64,000 nucleotides of DNA from the NCBI GenBank assembly GCA_009801085.1, contig VNWV01000007.1:2170001-2234000 (forward strand), given 5' to 3'. Position 1 is the stretch's first letter. Each line of letters starts with the position of its first letter. Below the pieces are notes generated by a model. It did no database searches and was not told the origin of the DNA. It saw nothing but the letters and a program-made list of their open reading frames with translations. A program made the position numbers and the translations under genes. The stretch comes from Lasiodiplodia sp. COLG20 (taxonomy: Eukaryota > Ascomycota > Dothideomycetes > Botryosphaeriales > Botryosphaeriaceae). Shown piece after piece: positions 21,459 to 33,781 of the stretch.

Positions 21459-24400
21459 TGTCGAAAATTATGGTTTTAAAAACGGTACCTGAGTGCAAAC
21501 AGTCTCAACGGCGCGGGGCCGGGGAATATGTAAAGCGCCGGGACTGCTGCCTTACGAGTCTGTGCGCGCTGTGGGATGGAGCTTGAAATTAGAATCTCCA
21601 GGATCAAATCCTTCCGGACGAGCATCTGGATGCCTTTTTTGGGGGCGGAATAGGGCGTTTATTTGTATGGTGATGTCTTCGCTTAGGACTTCTGTGGCTG
21701 GAGCCTCGTCAAGCCCTTACAAGCTGTCCGCCAACGGACATTTCGCGTTGCCACGAAGCAATCGATGCAGTAGCGTGCTGTTGAAATATCTTTGAAGCTG
21801 AGGAGGTACCTAAGCGCTGTGGCAGAGAGGCCCGTGTTCTTGGCAAAGCACTGCCGCGGTGGCGAAGCAAATGTTGACTTGGCGTTCTTGCTTGTTCTGG
21901 CAAGCTGTTTTTGTTCGTACCTTGTGACCCTAGGTGCACGAAGCCGGGCCTTTGATCATCGTCGTCCTCGTAACCTCGAATGAGCGATATGTCAAACGAC
22001 ACAGTTGTATCTGTATTGTCTTAATTCTTTGCGCGAGCTTCGAATGCAGCTGGGAGCGTTTGGACGGTGTTGGGAGCCTATGTTTGAGGCTTCTTCCACG
22101 CACAGCCTCTTCTACTTCCTTTTCCGGCGCAAGCGCCGTGCTAATAGCTTGGCATAAGACAAAATCTCCCTTCATACTGAACGTGAGTAACGGTTGTCAC
22201 AGCTGTGCAGGCCGGACTTGTCTTCTACCACCTAGTTAATTATTGTTCGCATCAAGCGTGGAAAAAATCTTACAGTTACGCCATCCTCAATTTCTGGCCT
22301 CCTCTTTGCAGTTAGCACAGTCGAGGGAGCCAAGTTGCTCCGCCACGTGCTTCTGTTCGTGGCCTCATCGCATACTTACGCCCCTCATAAGAGTTTCTAT
22401 CGCACAAATGCATGTTGTTAAGCTGGGGTCGAAGCCATCTGATCCTGTAGTTCAATCGCAATTAGCCGACAGTCGGTTGTGTCAGAACGCCGCTTACCGC
22501 TTGAGAGAGCATCGTTTCTAGGGGAAACTGCAGGAAAAAAGAAAAAGTACAACGAGAAGTACAAAGAAGAAGTTATTTGCGGAAAATAATTAAAACATTT
22601 ACCAACCAGAAAGAACTATTTTCATTCAAAGAACGAGGAATTCATGCAGGTTACATGACAATCGAAGGCGTGAATGGGGTCATCTTTTTTTTTTTTTGTG
22701 TCCAGAGCAAAGATTATGATACAGCTTAAATACCGTTTCATGCTCATAAGGAGAAACTGAGGTGGCCATACTCTGCTCGATTTTTAAGGTGCTGCGACAA
22801 ACGCACTGTAAGGTGCGTCGCTGGAGAATTAGGTATCCTCCGAGGTCAGCGGGGAGACAGAAGCTTGAATCCTGGCAAATCCCGCCATCTCCACATGTTG
22901 AGAGAAAAGAATATTTTGCCGGTGGGTCTTTCGTAACCCCGAGAAGCTCCTCGAAACTTCTATTCTTTGCTTTAGCGAAAAGAAAAAAAATTGAGGCGTA
23001 GAGAAATAAGGCACCAAGTCATGGGTGCCTTGTACACGTGGATTAATGCCTGGCTACATGAGTGATAGCTTAATTCCATGTGGAGAGCCGTGCAGAGAGG
23101 GGAAAGTGCTGGGTCTCGCTTGCAGGGTTGGAAGCGATAAGCATGCAAAAGTTTCGATAAGGATGGGAAAGTGCCAAAAGCCGGTTTCCAAAGCATGTGG
23201 GGGTTGCGCGAATAACTTTCCGCAACCCACCTATCATAAGCACATGACTGCAGAGATGGCGTAGAGAGCACGCGTGGACACCATGAACAAGATGCTTGCG
23301 TGAAATTGCCATCACCCGGTGTTAATTTCAAAGTGTCTCACTGTCTCAAAGTGAAGGAAACCGAAGTCAATCAATCCGATGTGTTCATCTTGTAGGATCA
23401 ATAGACAGAGGAGGAAAGCGATTAGTAGATGCCCAGGAGTCACGTCATGTTGAATCAGAAGCGACCTGCATCCGGGGCGGCCTTCGAAATCAGCGTTGCA
23501 CAAGTGGAGCGGGCATGGTAGGAGCCGTTGTAAGTGAGCACCTGCTACATGCGGAGCGACCTGGGCGGCACTCGGCTAATATGCCGGAGACCGGCAAAGG
23601 GCCAGGGGGCAGTAGATTTGGTCTCCGGTAAGGGCAGTAGAGAGAGCGTTCCGGAGCTCTGCTGTAAGTAACTCTGGGTGTATTGAATCCAATCGACGTC
23701 TGGCTCGCCTGTAGCCGCGGGTGAAGATGAGGGATTGCAAAATCTTCTCGACGCGATCAGCACGGAGATCAGTTTCAAAGAGTTAGCTAAAATTGTAACT
23801 GGAGTCTTGTCGAGCTGGGAGATTCTGAATCCCAAGCGCCGAAACGCTGCTGCAGAGGAGTGAAGGCCCGGGTGCCTGCAAACCAACTACGGCACTGACT
23901 GCGCCGTGGCATGGGTCACCCATGCGGTGGAACGTCATTTGGCCGTTGGTAGACAGGCCGCTTGTTCCGATTGGCTGGGATGAAAGACAGGGACCAGGGG
24001 TATGCTTTGATGGGTGCGAGATCTCGTGTGTTGGCGATGAAATTTCCCATCCGTCCGAAACCCGCATCTCCTGCATAAGGATAGGATGATCATTCAGGGC
24101 TCGTTACATTTTCCCAACAGAGGCGTAACTGATGGCACTCTTGTCTGCTCCCAAACTACACTGATTACCACGCTCATAGAGTGGCTCTTCAGTGCACCAT
24201 GGAGGCGAAAGCGCCCACTAACGGCCACGTAACTAGTTGCATTAGGATGGGAAGTGGCTGGGTCGGACCAAGCGCGAGGCCGCAGGCCACAGGCATCGGA
24301 GCGGGCGCTGCAATCGGGCTTTGATGCTCATGGCTATCCTCAAAACGACCACTCGGGATAAAAAGGCGAGCCATGATGGACCGGTCTGGCCCACAGAGGA

Positions 24401-25668
24401 AGGCGCAGGCAATCCGAGGCCTGAGGCAGTAGGGCCGATTGGTGCAGTCCTCTGGTGGAATGCAGTGGTGTTGATTATGGAAGCTGCAACAGAGAGGCAT
24501 AGCAGCAGTTCACTGCATGGCTCCTGGTTGCAGTCCAGAAAGACGGTTAAGCAGCGCGGAGAGGATGCATCGGACATGGCCGGACGATCGGGTCAAAGTT
24601 AATTGCAGCGAGGCCGGGATGGTCATCGTACGACAGCCGTCCTGTCTTTACGCTGAGAGGCTGCATGTGCTGCTCGCTGGGCCTAATCGAGATCTGATAG
24701 CCGGAGCGAGCGCGAAATCACGGAACCCGCGCATTAGACTGAGTCCGCGCGGCGTATACTCTACGCATGCGGCGTAATAGGAGGATCGACCAGGTTTGAA
24801 TGGCCGATGGGCTGAATGTTCAGGCGGTTGGTAGGCGGTCGGGCTGGGACCCTCTGGCGGGCGGGCTGGAGAGTCAGGGCGCAGGCCAAGCTCAGCGCGG
24901 ACAAGGGGTCGGTGATGGCAAAGTGGAGTCGGTGATGGGAAAGTGAGCAATGGGGATCGAATCTGCAGAGCGTATCGAGCGTCACGCAGCGCGGTGGTTG
25001 TCGCGACGAGAGCACGGGCCCGCCGAGCGAAGCGGCAGGGCGGAGCGCCCGCAACCACGGCCGGCCGCCGCGAGAGAGAGACGACGACGGCCCTCTTTTC
25101 TTTGCGCCCTGCCCAACTCAAGCTAGCCCGCTCCTCAGGCCCTCCGCGACGCCGTTGCTTCCTCCCGCGCCCCAAGGCTGTAGCTATCTAATCGCCAAAG
25201 CCCCAGCCGCTGGCCAGTCCGCGCCGAAGCCAGGCTCCCACATCCACCGAAAGACATCATCGCCAGCCTTATCCCGTCCGCTGCACTGCGCCGCTCCCGC
25301 AAGCCGCCTCAACATCCGCCGACGCCAGCACCCGCGCAATCACCCGCTCTCTTTATCCCTTGCTCCCGCCCGCCTTTGATCGGTGGAAACTTCTGCAATT
25401 GACGAGCCGCTGCGAACAAGCCCCGCCGCCCTACAAGACCGCGACCGCTGCCGCCTCTGCCCTGCACTGCACCCACCGCAACACGCCGCAACACTGCGCT
25501 GTGCTCTCGTTCCAGCGCCCCGCCTCCGCCCGAGGAGCTTGACGTCACCCCGCGTGGACCGCACCTCGTTTGATTTGCGCGCTTGGCTGGCTTTTCACCA
25601 CCGACTCGGCCCGGCCCAGGGCTCGATACTGCGCACGCAGTTGCACCCAGCCCGACGCCCGCCTTTCG
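21459..25668. other. Divergent intergenic region upstream of the GH76-like gene and HSF1
   Basis: This 4.2-kb stretch has no open frame resembling a known family. Roughly 22.2-24.2 kb is AT-richer with poly-T runs (for example 22686-22698). From about 24.9 kb to the HSF1 start it becomes GC- and pyrimidine-rich, as expected for a promoter and long leader. One GAA-NN-TTC inverted pair occurs near 22951, the two-unit core of a heat-shock element. A single copy so far away is weak evidence. Confidence 0.5.
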
Positions 25669-27994
25669 ATGCAAAGGACCGTTTCCTCTCGCAAGCGACC
25701 CGCTCCCGGCGCCTCCCCGATGGTGAACCAGCAGACTTCAGCCGGGGGCGGCATGGGCTTGACTCCGCACTCGCAGGATCCGCAGCAGTTCTCCAATGAC
25801 CAATTCATGTCCAGCTGGAGTGACCCCGCCGCCATGAACGGCGTTCCCGCCTACACCGACCCCACCCTCTACGATCCAAACCTCATGGCTGGCCTCCAGA
25901 ATGGCATGTCCTACACCAACGGCCAGCGCCTTCCCGCCGACCAGGTGCCGAACAACCAGCTCGTCCGCCGCAGCAATAACCATCAGCTCACTTCGCGAGA
26001 GTACGGCGGATACAACCACATGGGTCAGAATGCATGGGAGAACGAAGACGATGAAGATTTGGAGGCGCAGGCTCTGAGAGCTCGCAAGGAAGCACAGGCG
26101 AAAAGGAAGCAGATTCCTCCGTTTGTGCAGAAGCTCAGCAGGTAAGTTAGCCCTCCGGAATGTTGGGCGCGAGACTCACATATGACGTAGCTTCCTGGAC
26201 AACTCGAATCACACTGACCTCATCCGATGGTCTGACGACGGCAATTCCTTCATAGTCCTGGACGAAGACGAGTTTGCCAAGACGCTGATCCCTGAGCTCT
26301 TCAAGCACAACAATTATGCCTCGTTCGTGCGACAGCTGAACATGTACGGGTTCCACAAAAAGGTCGGCCTGTCCGACAACTCGATGAAGCAAGCCGAGCG
26401 CCGCGACAAAAAGACCCCCAGCGAGTACTTCAACAAATATTTCAAGCGCGGAAGGCCCGAGCTCCTCTGGCTGATCCAGAAGCCGAAGAACCCCCAGTCG
26501 AGTTCGAAACGGAAGAGGGACGACGACAAAAAACACGACAGCGATGACGACACACGGAAGGAGAATGACGGCAACGGCGAAGGCTCGGCCAAAGACATGC
26601 AACTCATCTCCAAGTCGGACTACAATACCATGCGTAGCGAAATCCGCCAGCTGCAACAGCAGCAGAAGCTGATCTCCGGCATCATTCAGCAGATGCGCCG
26701 TCAAAACGAGCAATGGTATCAGCAGGCCAGCCAGTTCCAGAAAATGCACGAGCGCCATGAAAGTTCCATCAACGCCATCCTCACTTTCCTCGCAACTTTT
26801 TACAACCGGAGCCTCGAGGGTCAGAACGGCGTCAACATGAATCTAGCAGACATGTTCCCTTCGACGATATCTCAAAATAACCAGAACCAGGGTAGTGTTG
26901 TAGATATGGGCGATTTCCCCGACGTCGACATGTCGTCAAAAAAATCCCCGGGGCCCCGTCCCAACAAACGGCCTCTGGCCCTGCTGCCTCCCCCTACGGC
27001 AAGAGAAACCAAGTCGCCGAGCCCGCACGTTACGACTCAGAGCCCAGAATCTTCCCGCCCTGGAATCGGTTCCAGGACTCATAGCCGGTCACAGAGCTTC
27101 CAGCCTCCGCAACAGCAGCGACAGCCAAGGCCGCGGAACCTAAGCACTAGCCCGCAAACGCCGCTTGACCACAATTTCACGTCGGCCGCTCCCAGCCCAG
27201 CCATCAAATCCGAGACATCTCCGGGAGTACAGGCTCCGGATAACACAGAAGACATGATGTCTGTCATCAACTCCGTCAATGCAAATTCCAACACGGCTAC
27301 GACGGGCCCGCAATTCGATTTCCCCGCAGCCCTGTCACACTTCCAAACAGCCGACGGTAACACGCCCCTGACTCAACAGCAGCGCGAGGACATGCTCTCG
27401 TTGATGAACGCAGCCACTCCTACAGCAGACGGTGACTCCAATGGTGCAAACAACGCCCTGATCAACCCTCAACCTCCGCCTATGCCGACGCTTGAGCACT
27501 TTGGAGCTCATCAAGAACAACTTGACATGCTTCAGCGCTTGCAGGAAGAACAGGCCGCTCGCGTGCAGAACCTTTCCGATCGGCTAGCCCCAATGAGCCC
27601 TGGTGGCTCCATCCCCGGCTGGTACAACAGTCATCCAAATGCGCCGCCCAATGACTTTGACCTTGATACATACATTCACACAGATGGCGACAACTACTTC
27701 ACAGATGCTGCTCCAACGGCAACCGGTGTGAACGATGACCATATGCCTTCACTTCCTACCGACGACAACTTTGATTTCGATTTCGGAAATGTCGACAACA
27801 ATGTGAGCTTCTCTCCCGCAAATCCTACTCAGAGCCTATTCGGCCATGAGACTGCAAGTGATGGAGCGGAGAATGGAGGGGGCCGCATTGTGGAGAGCGT
27901 TCCCAGCAGCGGACCGAATAGCCCAGCCGAAAATGGTGACAAGGACGGTCTTACGAAGCCCAAGTCTCCCCGCAAAAAGAGGAAGACTGGTTGA
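25669..27994 (+). CDS. HSF1: Heat-shock transcription factor
   Basis: There are two exons, 25669-26141 and 26191-27994, with a 49-nt intron (GTAAGT donor, GACGTAG acceptor). The intron splits the DNA-binding domain at VQKLSS/FLDN, giving 758 residues. The HSF DNA-binding domain runs from IPPFVQKL (about 149) through HNNYASFVRQLNMYGFHKKVG (about 200) to LLWLIQKPK (about 255). A Gln-rich heptad region at about 303-361 is the trimerisation coiled coil. The rest is Pro/Gln/Asn-rich with acidic patches (DFDFDFGN near the C-terminus), fitting an activation domain, and ends in the basic tail KSPRKKRKTG. It binds GAA/TTC repeats as a trimer and drives chaperone genes. The start MQRTVSSRKRPAPG was chosen because the SSRKR-APG segment matches fungal HSF1 N-termini; MVNQQ at residue 18 is an alternative. 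Confidence 0.93.
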
Positions 27995-29174
27995 TTTCAC
28001 GACAATTTCCCCATTTCTTCTATCACTCGTTTTTTGCGAATGGTGAATGATGGCAACGGACTCTGGCTTGCACGGCTCCTTTCGCAGCATTTTGGCAAGC
28101 AAACATCGGCGTAAATATGGCGTATAGCGAGGTCGGGAGTATTTAGGACAACACGGGATACGCAAAAAGTTTCCTTGGACCACGTGGCTCGACTTTTCAC
28201 CTTTGGACATGGAGGTTCAGTCATTACCTGGCATTTGATCTTGCTCAAATGAACGGCTCTCCTTGGTGTATTGCGGGATTTTATTCTGCCAGGACTCTTG
28301 GAGAAGGAAGAGAACTCCTCTTTCTGGATTTTCTCGTTCGCGACTCGTGTCGGTGTGGTAGAAACCTGTATTGCGGATGACAAAAAGCACAAAACTCAAA
28401 TTTTCAATTTTCCTACTTTCAACTTTCAACGATAGCTCAAAAGACTAGGTAGTTTCCTTCATTGTCTCCTCCCTCCCTTTTCATTTCCTTTATATTGTTT
28501 AGTGCGGTGTCTTTACTTCGTCATGTTTCTTCTTATGGGAGATTGGAGGAGGCATTTGTCGTTATGAACTAGGGCTGTCAGGGATTTCTGGTCAAATTCT
28601 AAGAAAGTCTTCAAAGGCATCGAAATGACCCCAGGTATTGCACTATCGGGCAGAGCAGACCAGGTATCTTTTTTTCTTGTGGGGATCTTGAGGGAAAAGG
28701 AGCATTGAAGCAACGGCAGAAAAAGTGGATCATGGCTCGAAGGGGCTTGATGAATTCCGATACCTCGGAAAGGCTCGACAGGCTTGTGGAACACTTGTTT
28801 CTAGGTTTATGTTTGCTCGGAGTCCTTTTTCGCTTCTCAAAACGGCTTGAAGCCCTATCTCTCCAAACCATCTAGATGTAGAGGAAATGGCTTCATGTCG
28901 GATCTCCACAAATTTTGTGTTCAAAGACCTCCTATTGTGCTGCAGTGATCGCGAAAACTATCTGAAAGCTACTAACTGTAGATGTTTATTTCGTCAGTGA
29001 ACTAATTGCCTAAAGTATCGCCGTGCGAGAGGGTCAGAACAAGTTCAATTTCATCAATGTCATAAGACTTGCGCTTTCCCATACTAAATCTCTCTTATCT
29101 TCTCTAACTCTCGCCGCAAGCCAAATTGATGCCCTCAATAGCTCCTTTCTCCAAAACGATTCCAATCGCTCAAA
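27995..29174. other. Convergent intergenic region
   Basis: This stretch lies between HSF1 (+) and the alpha/beta hydrolase gene (-). It is AT-rich sequence with short open frames only. I see no gene or repeat. Confidence 0.55.
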
Positions 29175-30034
29175 TCACTCGGCCACCTCCTCCCCACACG
29201 CCCTTCTAATGGCTGCCGCGGTCCACTCGGGCTGACTCAAAAATGGACTATGGCTCGCCTTGATCCTCTCAACGCAGTCCAACTGGCAGCCGTTGGCCCT
29301 GGCATACTCAATCATGGAGTCCTGGGATTCGGCGGGGGTGGCAGCGTCGTCCTCGCACACGAGGTATGTGCACGGCACAAACTTCCAGGCGGGGTTGGGG
29401 CCGACCCGGGTGAAGAAGGTGGCGTACGAGTGCGGCCGTAGCGTAGCGGCGGAGACGTCTGCGAGGGCGGGGTCGACGTCACCATAAAAGGTGGGGTGCG
29501 GGGTCAGAGGGAGGACGGTGTTGGTGCTCTGGAGTTTTAAAGGGAAGGTTGGTGATGTTAGTTGACGGTGGTTTTGCGTCTTTGATCGATGCATGGGCGG
29601 TGCTGTTGCCGCTGCGCAAAACATACCTCGTCCAAGTCGAACCATGGCATAGGCTTGCCGCCGATGTAGTCCATCAGGCACGTGCCCTCGTCAGCTAGGA
29701 ACGCGGCGATGAAGACGAGCCGTACGACTCCGCCGCGGCTGCGGCTCGCCTTGTTGAGCCCCTTGATGGCGTCCTGGGTGGGAAGCCCGCCGTAAGAATG
29801 CATTACGACGACGACATCGTTGTTGTCAGGGCCGATGGCGGCTTCGATGGTGCGGCGGATGGCTACCACGTCCGGGCCCCAATCCGTGAGCGGCGGAGAG
29901 GCGTTGACGGAAGCGAGATTCACGCCGTGGACGGTATAGCCAGCTGCCTCCAGAAGTTCTGTAGTTGGGGCGAAGTGTTTAGGCGAGTGCCAACCGCCTG
30001 GTACAATAACGATGTGGGGCTTGGTGACGGTCAT
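29175..30034 (-). CDS. Alpha/beta hydrolase
   Basis: There are two exons, 30034-29627 and 29528-29175, with a 98-nt intron (GTATGT donor, CCAG acceptor), giving 253 residues. An alpha/beta-hydrolase core is clear. IVIVPGGWHSP (about 8-18) forms the oxyanion loop. The nucleophile elbow is VVMHSYGG with Ser80, and the elbow's first glycine is Met, a common variant in this subfamily. The acid is Asp196 or Asp197 in CEDDAATP, and His229 sits in KASHSPFLSQP. The family includes small soluble esterases and hydroxynitrile-lyase-like enzymes. The substrate cannot be told from sequence, and there is no signal peptide. The gene stands alone and is not in a metabolic cluster. Confidence 0.88.
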
Positions 30035-31456
30035 GAGGGCTGGAAAAGAGATGAACTGGCTTGGAGAGAATTCTAAGTTGAATGACAGTAGTTTATAATC
30101 CCGAGTAAGAAAGTGGAGTAGCTGGGTATAAGCGGGTGAGAGAGATCACATTGGGTAGCTGCTGTCAAGGGTCCTTAACTCTATGTTTTACATGATTTCG
30201 GCAGATCAAACCGGGAGGCGGAGAACCGTCGTCGAGGGAAAGAATCTGATGTTATAGTTACGGACCCCTCCCTTCTCAAAGGGCTTGCTTGGTTGGTCTA
30301 TCCTTATGGAGGGACAATCTTCGGCTTAGATGTTGATTGATCCGTGGTGAGCGCTAGTCTGCATCTCCTAATGAGACAACCGGATTGAATCTGTTGGAGT
30401 AATACGTTTTGCTAACGACCAAGGGAATCCAGGCCTGCGATTGAAGCATGAATGCATTAGAATTTGCGGGTGGTGGAGTGCGGAAGGGTCACTCGGGCCT
30501 CCGAGCTCCTTCTGGCTGTGGAGGATCTGCACCGGGCTAGCGTGGGAAACAGCAAAGACGCAAAGCTAAATGTCTCCGCACTCTAGCACGCGTCGGGAGT
30601 TCCGCCTTCTTCCGTGCTCTTTCCTCGGAAGACATCTGGGGAAGTGCGCTGGCGGGCGGCCGGGCGGCCACGAGTAATGCGATACTGTGTCGTCATAGTT
30701 TCATTCCCCGCCTGCAGTCACTCCACCCAGCCACATCTGGCGTTGTTTCATCTCCGCCCAAACGCTCCCCTTGCCTGTTGTGGCTCCGCCCTGAAGTCCA
30801 CCGCTCTGAAGCCACACCGACGCTGTGCAGCTGTGCTGAATCAGGTCAACTAGCAGGGACAACGCATCTGTCTCTCAGCTTCGCCTGCTGGCAGCTTGTG
30901 GGGTTCGGTCGCACCAGCTTCCCTGCGTAGCGCCGTCTTCTCTGGCTCCTAGTCGCTGCGGCGGCCAGCGTGGCTTGCTGGTCTAGCCACACAAGGGAAT
31001 GTAGACGAACGGCGGCTAAGCTCTGAAACGGCCCCCCATCATACCTCGTGCTACCACCAAGACGGCGCCTCGCAATCACAGCCTGTCGCGCTGGCTCTGA
31101 TGATTGCGATCTGCGATCTGCCCGAGCCACCTTCCTCGCCCGACCGATACGCGAGCCTCACATGGCCCTGCCCTGCCATTGCCGCTGCCGCCAGAGCGCG
31201 CGACTACCGCAAAGGGCAACAGCATTCCCCAAGCGTCGACGTCATGTGCCTGTGCATCTCGACACCGTTGCGCAGAGTTGTTTTTGGAGCCACCTCGTGC
31301 CTCGCCTGAGCCCAGCTTCATGTTTGCTTCCAACCACCCTCGCGACACCCCCGCCCAACCACCAACACCTCCTCCACGCTCGAGCCGGCCTTGGGCGCCC
31401 CTCTCACCCACCATCCGCGATCCTTCGCCTGTCCGTATGCCGTGAGCGCCCCAGCC
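30035..31456. other. Divergent intergenic region
   Basis: This is the promoter region shared by the alpha/beta hydrolase (-) and the Cys-rich surface protein (+). The right half (from about 30.6 kb) is GC-rich and then C-rich, ending in a CCACC/CCAAC-rich leader before the ATG at 31457. No other gene was seen. Confidence 0.5.
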
Positions 31457-33123
31457 ATGTGCGCCGTTATACCGCTCCTTACGGCCACTCTGTTCTTGCT
31501 TGCCGTCCGCGCCGCCGATACCTGCTACTACCCTGACGGTAGCGTCGCCGACAAGGACATCCCGTGCAGCTCCTCCAGCTCAGGCGCTGCCTGTTGCCCC
31601 CAAGGCTGGCAGTGTCTTGACGATGGCATCTGCCACTTCGAGAAAGAGGACTGGATCACCCGATACACCTGCACAGATCGATCCTGGGATTCCGCTGCCT
31701 GTCCCCAGTATTGCCTTGGCGGTATGTTGGATTGGCCTCACGAAGCAAACATGCGGAGGCTGCGATGCTGATTTGAGAAAGGCACCCCGAACGGCACTGA
31801 TGTGGGCAATGTCGCTCTGCTTGAGTGCAGCGACAATCAGTACTGTTGCAACGGCGACAGAAGCGGGTAAGCACCTGCTTTGCGCTACGCTTTCGTGCAC
31901 GGATGATGGCTGATCCAAGGTAGCAACTGCTGTAAGGACAAGGCTGTATCGTTGTTCGCAATATCTCCTGGTACGTCTGCGTGAAAATTTGTCCCCGTCA
32001 CCCCTAAAGGGCCATCAAATAAGGTTCGTCAACTGATCATGGACCGCCAATGGCTACAGGCGCCGATCCAACCGGCATGGGATCCGTAACTGCAACTAGT
32101 GCTGCACCTGCAACTAGTTCTGCATCTGAAACCAGCCCTGCGCCCGCAGCTACATCCACATCAAAACCGGTATCCACACGCGCTGATCCTTCCACCTCGT
32201 CTTCAACAAAAGAAACCTCCCAGTCCTCTGCTGCACTTGCGACAACGGTAATCACTTCTGTCGTGGGCAACCCCACCAATGGCGCCGCTTCGACCGTATA
32301 CCTCACAAGAACTGCAGCGGCTCCGGCAGAAACATCTTCAAGCGAAGGCGCATCATCTTCGTCATCCTCCAACAACAGCGTTATCGTAGGCTGCGCCGTT
32401 GGCATTCCGCTTTCGGCCGCACTTCTCGCTATTGTCACCCTCCTGCTTTTCCGCAGACGTCGCCGACGGAAACGAGAGTATAGTAATAATAGCCTCCTTC
32501 CACGCCTTTCCACCATCCCCGAAGAAAACGAAAAAGGACCGCGCATTTCTGAACTAGACGGGTATCCTCGCGCCACCGGTGGTGGTATAGCGCCGCATCG
32601 CATGAGTGGCGTTTCTGAGTACTACCCCGCCAAAGGCCATACTCGCACGACCAGTGAAGCCGACGGTACACCCAGGGAAAAGCCGCCCGCCGAGTTAGAA
32701 TCCCCTAGGAACTCAAGATTGCCACCTGTGGAATTGGATGCTGCTGATACAAGGTCGATTGGGGGTTACTTTAGGATATCGCCTGCGGTAGGAGGAACTG
32801 CAGGAAGCAGTCCGGATCCAAGCAGGGGATATGCGGTGGGGGGCGTTGCACCGCCTGGAGGATTGAGAATCGTGAATGCAGTGGAGGGTGAGCTAGACAG
32901 CGAGGCCGAAGGGGAAGGAGAAGGAAGGACGGGGTCTGCCGGACACGCCAGAAGTTCAGAGGTGCGAATCGAAAGCCCGCCACCGGTGTACCAGAGTCCG
33001 AGGACTTGGAGACAAGCTAGGGGAAGCTTGCCAGGGGAAAGCAGTGGCGGTGCGGCAGACGGATCGCCAGAAAGCCTCGGTAGTCCAGTCAGCCCGATAC
33101 AGGGCCATGGTTGGAGAAGATAA
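31457..33123 (+). CDS. Mid2-like single-pass surface protein with Cys-rich ectodomain
   Basis: There are four exons: 31457-31721, 31782-31866, 31924-31970 and 32060-33123 (introns of 60, 57 and 89 nt), for 486 residues. A signal peptide (MCAVIPLLTATLFLLAVRA) precedes a Cys-rich ectodomain starting DTCYYPDG, with CCPQGWQCL, RYTCTDRSW, CPQYC and NQYCCNGD. A Ser/Thr/Ala/Pro mucin-like stretch comes next, then one membrane helix (about residue 255; VGCAVGIPLSAALLAIVTLLLF) and a strong Arg/Lys stop (RRRRRRKR). The tail of about 210 residues is disordered with several Pro motifs. This build resembles fungal wall-stress sensors of the Mid2/Wsc type, and the Cys pattern is widespread in Pezizomycotina without an assigned ligand. 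Splicing was placed by keeping the Cys pattern in frame. The sensor role is inference. Confidence 0.82.
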
Positions 33124-33781
33124 CCCACCACCGGATCGTGGAGGGCGGAGGATTCACGGACAAGCTGAGGGTAACCGAAACACATTTCTGGGTAACAGGG
33201 CCGCTGTCGGACACATCGACAACTGAGCGATGGAGAACTGCACATGGGCGGTTTTCATTCCTTTCTAAGGGGACTGTCCTTTTTGATTTGCATCCTTCTC
33301 GCTTGCTGACTGGTTTCTGCATAGCAACCGCGAGAGTGCTCTTTTCTTCTTCTATCTTCTCTTCTTCTCTTCTCTTTCTCTCTTGAGCAGTTCAGCATAG
33401 CGGTGGCAGGACTTCACCTTACGGATAATAGAAATATATTTAGCTGATGAGCAGATGCATTGAGCACTGCTACGATTTCTTCAGGAGTGGTCACATATGG
33501 GGAATGCTTCTGGGCTCTTTTGGTCTAATGCCCACTTGAGCTAATTGAGTGACTGTCTGAACATATTTTATGCCTAAAAGAAGCATGGATTTTAGAGCTT
33601 CGTAGGCTGAGAAATCCGCGCTTCGCAGCGGTAATGATATCAGCTAAGGCGGTGCTAATTGTAAAAAGGTTTTTGATTCAGATGCGCAAAACGTGATTTA
33701 GAATACGCTCATGCATTTCTTGTGGTATATTCAAATTTTCATCAAGTCCCGCCCTCCAACCTCTGGTAAGTGGCTTACCAA
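33124..33781. other. Convergent intergenic region
   Basis: This lies between the surface protein gene (+) and LIN1 (-). It is AT-rich 3' flanking sequence, including a TC-rich tract at about 33340-33380. No gene was seen. Confidence 0.6.

Noticed and set aside
22940..22965. GAA-NN-TTC pair as a heat-shock element autoregulating HSF1
   Set aside because: Only two units and about 2.7 kb from the HSF1 start; expected by chance at this frequency.
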